A DNA stretch of 64,000 nt, taken from positions 1 to 64,000 of the forward strand of contig NZ_JAWDKD010000008.1 of assembly GCF_032714475.1 (NCBI RefSeq), written 5' to 3'. A program made the position numbers and the translations under genes. The stretch comes from Methanolapillus africanus (lineage in GTDB: Archaea > Halobacteriota > Methanosarcinia > Methanosarcinales > Methanosarcinaceae). Each line of letters starts with the position of its first letter. The stretch's first letter is position 1. This document shows positions 57,730 through 64,000 of this stretch, piece after piece. The notes below the pieces were generated by a model that had not been told where the DNA came from, made no database searches, and saw only the letters and a list, made by a program, of their open reading frames with translations.

Positions 57730-58245
57730 ATGGATTTTGCAACGCCGATTATTGAATTGCTGGCCGGTGTGCCGCATTGGATTGTTGTCATGTTTTTGTC
57801 GATGGTGCCGGTTGTCGAACTTCGGGGCGCGATTCCGGTCGGCATCGGTTTGTTCGGCATGAATCCGATCGTTGTTTTCGTGTTGTCCGTCATCGGCAAT
57901 ATGATTCCGGTTTTTTTCATTTTTTACTTCCTGGATCCCGTGTCCAAATTTTTATCCAAGCACAGCAAGCTGTTCGCGAAATTCTTTGATTGGCTGTTCA
58001 GCCGCGCCGAAAAGAAAGGAAAAAAGAATATTGAGCGCTACAAGGATTTGGCGCTGATGGTTTTTGTCGGCATTCCGCTGCCGCTCACCGGCGCTTGGAC
58101 CGGAACGGTGATCGCGCTTGTTTTCGGATATCCGTTCAAGAACGCGTTCATTTCCATTTTCTTGGGCGTGATTATTGCGGGAATTATCATGACGATTTTG
58201 ACAATGACAGGCGTTCAGGTTTGGGATTTTATCCGGCCGGCCTGA
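57730..58245 (+). CDS. Small multidrug-export-like membrane protein (COG2426), copy 1
   Basis: 171 residues. Four or so membrane segments. Hallmarks VPVVELRGAIPVGIGLFGM, VIGNMIPVFFIFYFL, and MVFVGIPLPLTGAWTGTVIALVFG define the COG2426/PF06695 family, annotated as small multidrug export proteins without firm proof of substrate. A basic cytosolic loop lies at about residues 85-110. Adjacent to a close paralogue. Confidence 0.88.
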   Translation: MDFATPIIELLAGVPHWIVVMFLSMVPVVELRGAIPVGIGLFGMNPIVVFVLSVIGNMIPVFFIFYFLDPVSKFLSKHSKLFAKFFDWLFSRAEKKGKKNIERYKDLALMVFVGIPLPLTGAWTGTVIALVFGYPFKNAFISIFLGVIIAGIIMTILTMTGVQVWDFIRPA

Positions 58246-58322
58246 AATGAAAAAAATAAAGAATAAACCAAAAACAGAAAAACGAATCAAAAACAAAACA
58301 ATAAAAAACGGAATTGTTAAAA

Positions 58323-58862
58323 ATGGATTTTACGACCCCTGTTGTTGAATTATTAGCGGGTTTTCCGCCGTGGCTTGTCATTATGATCATATCTGCGCTC
58401 CCGGTTGTGGGACTTCAAGGTTCGATTCCGGTCGGCATCGGCCTTTTTGACATGAACCCGATTGTGGTCTTGGGGTTGTCCGTCTTGGGGAACATGATTC
58501 CCGTTTTCTTCATTTTTCATTTGCTGGAACCGGTGTCCAAATTTTTGTCCAAAAGAAGTCCGTATTTTGAAAAATTTTTCAAATCCGTCTACGAATGCGC
58601 TGAAAAACAAGGACAAGGCAAAGTGAAGAAATACAAAAGCTTTGCCTTGATGATGTTTGTCGCATTTCCGATGCCGATGACAGGCGTTTGGATGGGAACG
58701 GTTGCAGCAATCGTCTTTAGATTTCCGTTTAGAAACGCGTTTTTTTCCATTTTTGGGGGCGTCGTCATCGTTGGCATTGTGATAACAATCGCCACTGTCA
58801 CCGGAATTCATATTATTGATTTTTTATATGATTTGATTGTAACGCGGAATGACTTGATTTAA
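58323..58862 (+). CDS. Small multidrug-export-like membrane protein (COG2426), copy 2
   Basis: 179 residues from ATG 58323. Same architecture as the preceding gene (LPVVGLQGSIPVGIGLFDMNP; MMFVAFPMPMTGVWMGTVAAIVF), sharing roughly half of its residues by eye. The ERGA turn of copy 1 (VELRGAI) is changed to VGLQGSI, so the acidic and basic residues are lost. A tandem duplication, perhaps working as a heteromeric pair. Confidence 0.87.
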   Translation: MDFTTPVVELLAGFPPWLVIMIISALPVVGLQGSIPVGIGLFDMNPIVVLGLSVLGNMIPVFFIFHLLEPVSKFLSKRSPYFEKFFKSVYECAEKQGQGKVKKYKSFALMMFVAFPMPMTGVWMGTVAAIVFRFPFRNAFFSIFGGVVIVGIVITIATVTGIHIIDFLYDLIVTRNDLI

Positions 58863-58979
58863 ATACGAAAAAGCCGAATGGTTATGAAACAAAAAATCAG
58901 AACCATACGCATAATCAAAATCAATCAAAATCATCAAAACCGAATCATACATAATCAAAAGACAAACTCGGAGAACAAA

Positions 58980-59951
58980 ATGGATTTAACGCATTTATCC
59001 CCTCTTTTTTTTAAAGAACTCAATCTTTCCGGCAGCTTTTTTTTCACGGAAAACTCTTTTTCGGACCAGTGCCGGCTGTCGGCCGGCACTCCTCAGCTGG
59101 CTGAACTTTGCGGCATGGCGACCGTCGGCTTGTTTGATTTTGAAACCGCTTTGCTTAAGACCGATTCGGAAAATATCGGATTCGTTTTAATTGAACGAAA
59201 CGGCGATTGCGGCGACTGTTTAATCTTTTCGCCCGCCGCGTCGTCCGCCGAGATCAAAGATGAATTTTCGGATTTGTTGGACACCCTGTTGTCGTTTGCA
59301 ACGCCGACGCACACCGTAGTCATTTCCGCCGGCGATTTGAGAGAAGACATTACTGAATATTATTCCAAAGACGCATTGGCGCTTTTTGAAGAGCAGAATT
59401 CGAAGATTCCGGCGTACGATTCCGTTTATTCGGTCCGGCGGGTCGAAAAAGCCCGGGAAGCGTTTTTGAAGATGATAGCGGAAACCGGCGCTTCCATTTC
59501 AGGCGAGTCGTCCGTTTTGGAAATCTGCTGCGGCAACGGCATGTCCACGCTGGCGCTTTACGCCGAAAACCTTCACCCCGTTTGTTTGGACGTCAACACG
59601 GAAGACATTTGCACCGGTCTTTTCCATGGCGTTTTAAATCCCGCCAAAACCATGATTATGGACGCGACAAAGCTTTCCGATACGTTTGACGAGAATTCGT
59701 TTGACATTGTCGTTGGATTTATGATCGGCACCGTTTACGAATTTAACAAACAGGTTTGGTTCGCCATCGTTGACGAGGCGGCGGCCATCCTCAAAAAAGG
59801 CGGCTTTTTGTTCCTGACGCTGCGAACAGAAGCGGAAACCGTTATGATTGCGGATTACTTGAAAAGCATCGGGTTCCCCGGAAAAATGATGGATAACCGC
59901 GATGAAGAAACCGGATATGATCAATGGATTTACGTTGGGAAAAAACAGTAA
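58980..59951 (+). CDS. SAM-dependent methyltransferase-like protein
   Basis: 323 residues from ATG 58980 with GGAG at -8; the frame is open further upstream to 58878 through AATCAAAA-rich DNA that is unlikely to be coding. The N-terminal 160 residues are unfamiliar (CGDCLIF). The C-terminal half is a class I methyltransferase: VLEICCGNGMSTLALYAE (SAM site), MDATKLSDTFDENSFDIVVG and AAAILKKGGFLFLTLRTEAE. Substrate unknown. Confidence 0.78.
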   Translation: MDLTHLSPLFFKELNLSGSFFFTENSFSDQCRLSAGTPQLAELCGMATVGLFDFETALLKTDSENIGFVLIERNGDCGDCLIFSPAASSAEIKDEFSDLLDTLLSFATPTHTVVISAGDLREDITEYYSKDALALFEEQNSKIPAYDSVYSVRRVEKAREAFLKMIAETGASISGESSVLEICCGNGMSTLALYAENLHPVCLDVNTEDICTGLFHGVLNPAKTMIMDATKLSDTFDENSFDIVVGFMIGTVYEFNKQVWFAIVDEAAAILKKGGFLFLTLRTEAETVMIADYLKSIGFPGKMMDNRDEETGYDQWIYVGKKQ

Positions 59952-59977
59952 GTAAAAATTCCGTATTGAAAAAGTGA

Positions 59978-60545
59978 CCCGCAAACATTTTTCCAAAATC
60001 AAGCAAACCACCCCGCAAACATTTTTCCAAAATCAAGCAAACCATCCCGCAAACATTTTTCCAAAATCAAGCAAACCATCCCGCAAAATCAGACGCTTTG
60101 CGTCTGTATTTTGCGGAATCCGATCAGTAAGATACATTCCAATTTACAGAACAGATTGCACCTGCAGTTTCTAATTTATAGATTGAGTTGCACCTACTGT
60201 TTCCAAAAATACAGTTGTTTCCGAATCCGATTTGCATTTGAAGTTCCTAACAATACAGATATTACTTGTTCCAAATTGCACCTGTTGCTGCCACTTCCAA
60301 TCTCAGATTTAATTGGAATCCGCTTAAACAGACGCAAAGCGTCTGTTTAAGCGGGATGGTTTGCTTGGGATGAAGAAAGATAAGCGTGAAACTGAAAGAA
60401 AATAAGTAAAAACAGCCCCAAACGAAAAAAAAACAAAATAAAAAATGAACCATTAAATTTATTGAAATCAAAAACAAAAATGCCCCCTGCTTTCATTGGC
60501 TCAAAAAGAAAAAGTATCGCCATAACGCGCGCGCAGCGGCTCGCC
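59978..60545. repeat. Composite intergenic repeat, copy K
   Basis: Starts with nearly three tandem 34-bp units (CCCGCAAACATTTTTCC, AAAATCAAGCAAACCAT) that look like repeated copies of the element's left edge. Left palindrome 60068-60117 (CGCAAAATCAGACGC arms). Minisatellite units 60150-60300. Right palindrome 60319-60367 (arms CGCTTAAACAGACGC/GCGTCTGTTTAAGCG) ending GGTTTGCTTG. GC box 60510-60545 (TCGCCATAACGCGCGCG) after a longer gap of about 140 bp. Here the box faces the promoter of a + strand gene. Confidence 0.83.
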
Positions 60546-60647
60546 AAAAAAACCAAAACAACCAAAACAAAAAAACAAATCAAATTCCATGTTTTTAAAA
60601 ACAGATTTTCAGAAATCAGCCGATTTTAAGCGTTTTTTTGAAAAATC

Positions 60648-60764
60648 TATATAAACCTTTATATAGAATCGCTCATCTATTCCTTTATTCTTAAAATATA
60701 CTTTTATTGAACCTAATATTTGAATATTTTTTGATTGTTAGAATCCTAAGAATCAAAAATATTC
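60648..60764 (+). promoter_or_regulatory. Palindromic TATA box and leader hairpin of the DUF4011 helicase
   Basis: TCTATATAAA/TTTATATAGA is a perfect 10-bp inverted repeat around CC (about 60648-60670), so the TATA element is symmetric. About 60 bp on, 60722-60764 is a long hairpin: GAATATTTTTTGATT pairs with AATCAAAAATATTC, enclosing TTAG/CTAA. It lies in the predicted 145-nt leader before ATG 60835 and could be an operator or an RNA structure limiting expression. Confidence 0.6.
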
Positions 60765-60834
60765 CCGGAATCGCCACACAGAGTTTTGTTATATTCATTG
60801 TGAATATTGTTTATTTTATTCGGAAGGATATTTT

Positions 60835-63800
60835 ATGGTTGATGTCAAACAAGAACTTGAACTCCTGAGACAAAAACTTCTGGACCTGTCTCTCAATAAC
60901 AATTTATTAAATTACACACCGTCCAAAAAAAGAACCATCGAGATTAATAACGAAAATATTTCGGAGATCTACGACATCCTGGTCGTTCAGGAAAAATCCA
61001 TGAAATTCCGGGCGAACGGCACGGAAACAAAAACGAAAAAAACAGCAGCAAATGCGGCCGCACTTGACGCGGACATGGAAGCTGACGAGGACGAAACCGG
61101 ACTTTTAAGAAACATTCTCAAGAAAAAGGAACCCGTCGCCAAAGAAAGCGGCGTCATGCTGGAAACCCCGTTCACGCCCGACGACCTCGAAAACCGCCTC
61201 TTTTACGCCAACAATCAATCGATCGCTATCTTTGAAGAACAAGGTTATCCGATTTTGTATTTGGCGACCGGATTTTTGGAATGGACCGACAGCGCCAAAA
61301 AAAGCTTTAAAGCACCGCTGATTCTCATCCCGGTTCAATTCAAACGCGTCGGCACAAAACGTAAATTTACAGTCCAGTGGACCGGCGACGATATTTTCGC
61401 ATCCATCACCCTCAAGGCCAAACTTCTGGAATTCGGACTCGAACTCCCCGAATTCACCGGCGCCGAAGACAAACACGCCGTCGACTTCTATCTCAAAGCC
61501 GTCGAAGATCTCATTTCCGAAAAAGACGGCTGGAAAGTCACAACGGACGCCTACCTCGACTTTTATAACTTCAAGAAATTCGTGATGTACAAAGACCTTG
61601 ACCCGGCCGTTTGGCCCGACGGCAAAGGTCCGGAAACCCATCCGCTCATCAACCAAGTCTTTAATCCGTCCCTTCCGGAATATGACGGCGGATTCCTGGA
61701 AAACGACGTTGACCTCAAACTCAAAACCGAGGACATTTACCATATCGTCAACGCCGACTCCTCTCAAATCGCGGTCATCGAAGACGTGAAAGCCGGCCGC
61801 AACTTAGTCGTTGAAGGTCCGCCCGGCACCGGAAAATCGCAGACGATCACCAACCTGATCGCCGAATTGCTCATCATGGGCAAAAGCGTCCTCTTCGTCA
61901 GTGAAAAAATGGCCGCGCTGCAAGTCGTTCAAAAACGCCTCGACACCATCGGTCTCGGCGACATGTGTCTTGAAGTTCACAGCCACAAAGCCCAGAAAAA
62001 AGCCGTCCTCGATGAACTCGAACGCACACTCAAACGCCAGCCGCCGATGGAGAAAAATTTCTCCCAAGACCTTGTCGAACTTGAAAATCTCAAATACGAA
62101 CTCAACGAATACGCCAAAGCCCTCAGCCTCAAAGTCGGCCCGATCGGCAACACCGTTTACGACGTTTACGGCATCCGCGAAGACGTCAATCACTACTTTA
62201 CGGTTGAAAAACGAAAGATGAAGACCGTCGAATTCTCGCACCCCGAAAAGTGGGACAAAAACCAGTGGATGCAAGCCATTTCTATTTTGGAAAAAATGAC
62301 GGACACGCTCCCCGGTCTCGGCAGCGTCAAAGAAAACCCCTGGAACGGCTGCGCTCCCGGCATCATTTTGCCGCCTGATTCTCAAAGAATCGAATCCGAT
62401 ATTGAAGACGCCGTCTCCCGCGCTCAAAAAATGGACGCAGCCATTGACGCCATCGTCGGCAAAACCGGACTGATCGCGCCCTCTTCCATGAGCGGCGTCG
62501 AGAGTTTCCTCGACACGGCGGAAATTATTCTCGCGTCCCCGAAAGTGGACCGCATGGTTCTGAGAAACATCATTCAGTCCGATAATCAAAAAGCAGGCGC
62601 GCAACTGGCTCAAAAAGCCAAACGGTTTAACGATCTCGACAAACAAATTGAAGACATTTTCACGTCACAAATATTCGACATCGATATCGAATCCTACCTC
62701 CTGAAATCCGGAAAACTGCTGAAGTTCATGGACAAGGATTTGAAAACTCAAAAAACAGCCGTCTTGAACTGTTACATCAAACGCGTCGACAAAAACGACG
62801 CCGAAATCAAAGCCGACCTCCAGAAAGTCCAGGAAGTCAAAGACTTGAACCGCGAGCTCGGCAACTTGAAACAAAAAGCCACCACTCTTTTCGGACCGTT
62901 TTGGGACATCGGGCAAAAAGACCCGGCCGTTCTCGACGTCTTTTTGGAATGGTCGGAACACTTCGCCCGCTTGGTGAAAAAGGAAGCTGTGACCGACGAC
63001 ACATACATTAAGATTGAAAAAGGCATTGAAAAAGACGAGGTCCTCAAAGCGATCGGCGACGTCAAAGAGTCTTATGCCGGCCTTCCTGAATCCGTTCTTC
63101 GGATTGTAAACGGAATCGGCGGCGATGCGTCCATGTTCTTTAAACCCGGTGCCGTTACCGAAACCACCATTGACGCGTTCAAAACAAAATCTGCCGCAGC
63201 AGAATTCGGATCCGCCGAATACAATGCCGACGAATTCAGGGCTGGCGGTCTTGCCGCCGCAGCCGGAAACCCCGGCGGAATCGATATGTCCGAAGCCGCT
63301 TTTGCGACAGACCCCGCATTCCGTTCCGCCGCGTCGGTGGTTCCGTGCGACGACGACAACGCCGACGAATTTGATTTGCCCGACATGCCGCCCAAAAAGC
63401 AATACGCGTTTGCGGTTGAAAATCCGTCCTTTTCGGAATCCGTTTCCGCAAAATCACTCCGCGCCCGTCTTGAAAAGTGGCATGAAGAATTGCCGTCGCT
63501 CGTTTTATGGAGCCAGTTCCTGATTTACCGCGACCAGTGCCACCACACCGTGGCGGCGCCGATGATGGATATGATCGACGGCGACGCCGTCCTGCCGGAA
63601 GACATCATTCCGACCTTTAAAGGAAACTACGCCGACGGCGTTTTGCGTGCGGAATTCATGAAAAAGCGCGTTCTCTCTACGTTCATTAAAGAAGTTCACG
63701 AAAGCAAGCTGCACAAATTCTCGGACCTTGATGAAAAGGTCATTTTGAAAAACCGCGACCGGATCAACACCGGCATTTACAACCAAATGCCTCAAATTTA

Positions 63801-64000
63801 CGTCGGCGCGTCGCGCGAATCCGAAGCCGGCATTTTGCTCAACGAGTTCAACAAAAAGAAAGCGCATATGCCGATCCGTCGCCTGATGTCCAGTGCCGGC
63901 GGCTTGATTCAAAAGATCAAACCCTGTTTCATGATGAGCCCGCTGTCGATCGCGCAATATTTGGACCCACTGACCACGTCCTTTGACGTCGTTATTTTTG
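60835..64000 (+). CDS. DUF4011-type SF1 helicase, truncated by window end
   Basis: The frame is open from ATG 60835 (GGAAGG upstream) to the window end, 1055 codons with no stop. Residues 1-300 match DUF4011 (LLDLSLNNNLLNYTPSKK; LFYANNQSIAIFEEQGYPILYLATGFLEW). Walker A is VEGPPGTGKSQTITNLIAELL (about residue 325), followed by VLFVSEKMAALQVV and HSHKAQKKAVLDEL. The last residues, FMMSPLSIAQYLDP...FDVVIF, are the run-in to an SF1 Walker B. Such helicases usually end in a Vsr-like nuclease and DUF3320 and I recall one (Hhe) as antiphage. The protein has an acidic, alanine-rich insert around residues 60-90. Likely defence gene; the C-terminus is not visible. Confidence 0.88.
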   Translation, partial: MVDVKQELELLRQKLLDLSLNNNLLNYTPSKKRTIEINNENISEIYDILVVQEKSMKFRANGTETKTKKTAANAAALDADMEADEDETGLLRNILKKKEPVAKESGVMLETPFTPDDLENRLFYANNQSIAIFEEQGYPILYLATGFLEWTDSAKKSFKAPLILIPVQFKRVGTKRKFTVQWTGDDIFASITLKAKLLEFGLELPEFTGAEDKHAVDFYLKAVEDLISEKDGWKVTTDAYLDFYNFKKFVMYKDLDPAVWPDGKGPETHPLINQVFNPSLPEYDGGFLENDVDLKLKTEDIYHIVNADSSQIAVIEDVKAGRNLVVEGPPGTGKSQTITNLIAELLIMGKSVLFVSEKMAALQVVQKRLDTIGLGDMCLEVHSHKAQKKAVLDELERTLKRQPPMEKNFSQDLVELENLKYELNEYAKALSLKVGPIGNTVYDVYGIREDVNHYFTVEKRKMKTVEFSHPEKWDKNQWMQAISILEKMTDTLPGLGSVKENPWNGCAPGIILPPDSQRIESDIEDAVSRAQKMDAAIDAIVGKTGLIAPSSMSGVESFLDTAEIILASPKVDRMVLRNIIQSDNQKAGAQLAQKAKRFNDLDKQIEDIFTSQIFDIDIESYLLKSGKLLKFMDKDLKTQKTAVLNCYIKRVDKNDAEIKADLQKVQEVKDLNRELGNLKQKATTLFGPFWDIGQKDPAVLDVFLEWSEHFARLVKKEAVTDDTYIKIEKGIEKDEVLKAIGDVKESYAGLPESVLRIVNGIGGDASMFFKPGAVTETTIDAFKTKSAAAEFGSAEYNADEFRAGGLAAAAGNPGGIDMSEAAFATDPAFRSAASVVPCDDDNADEFDLPDMPPKKQYAFAVENPSFSESVSAKSLRARLEKWHEELPSLVLWSQFLIYRDQCHHTVAAPMMDMIDGDAVLPEDIIPTFKGNYADGVLRAEFMKKRVLSTFIKEVHESKLHKFSDLDEKVILKNRDRINTGIYNQMPQIYVGASRESEAGILLNEFNKKKAHMPIRRLMSSAGGLIQKIKPCFMMSPLSIAQYLDPLTTSFDVVIF

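Overview
The window is chromosomal DNA of a methanogenic archaeon of the order Methanosarcinales, most probably a gut-associated, H2-dependent methylotroph such as Methanimicrococcus (genus is inference). Archaeal markers: TFE, aCPSF1/FttA, proteasome beta subunit, PolB, RfcS, LonB, NMD3, KsgA, DacZ and archaeal LeuRS. Methanogen markers: CdhD and CdhE of the acetyl-CoA decarbonylase/synthase complex and a TfuA-YcaO pair, known in methanogens for thioglycine formation in methyl-CoM reductase. Genes have GC-rich third positions; intergenic DNA is AT-rich and full of repeats.

Layout. 1-2.5 kb: AT-rich island with a hairpin cluster and an unrecognised gene whose frame runs through an in-frame TAG into a PD-(D/E)XK nuclease-like tail. 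2.7-10.2 kb: thrC, leuS, a KsgA-HemK fusion and a DUF362 ferredoxin protein. 10.2-20.2 kb: DUF2283 protein, polB, a lipoprotein, a basic amino acid decarboxylase, a PIP-box protein and two wHTH regulators. 21-26.3 kb: a Fic protein and a radical SAM gene around a palindromic operator array, a tRNA Val-Phe-Gly cluster, and tfuA-ycaO. 27-39.3 kb: RNA and protein quality-control genes (DUF2551, COG2108 radical SAM, fttA, psmB, HD, tfe, nmd3), cdhDE and DUF655. 39.8-50.1 kb: DNA ligase, ACT-hom, a tldD-tldE pair in which tldE carries an in-frame TAG, and lonB. 50.4-64 kb: small surface and stress proteins, superoxide reductase, pyrBI, dacZ, rfcS, two tandem small-export membrane proteins, a methyltransferase, and the first two thirds of a DUF4011 helicase cut by the window end.

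Three themes stand out. (1) Every normal gene in the window ends in TAA or TGA. The only two TAG codons that close a real frame, at 2231 and 45254, are followed by sense codons in the same frame; the second lies inside a conserved family. Read-through as pyrrolysine is the simplest explanation. (2) A repeat family fills most large intergenic gaps: a GC-rich box near gene 3' ends, then palindromes with complementary arm changes, then 33-45 bp minisatellites. (3) CdhE lacks the N-terminal [4Fe-4S] cysteines of its family although cdhD and the corrinoid domain look intact.

Most starts were chosen from visible Shine-Dalgarno-like sequence and family N-termini. Repeat boundaries are by eye. No database search was run.
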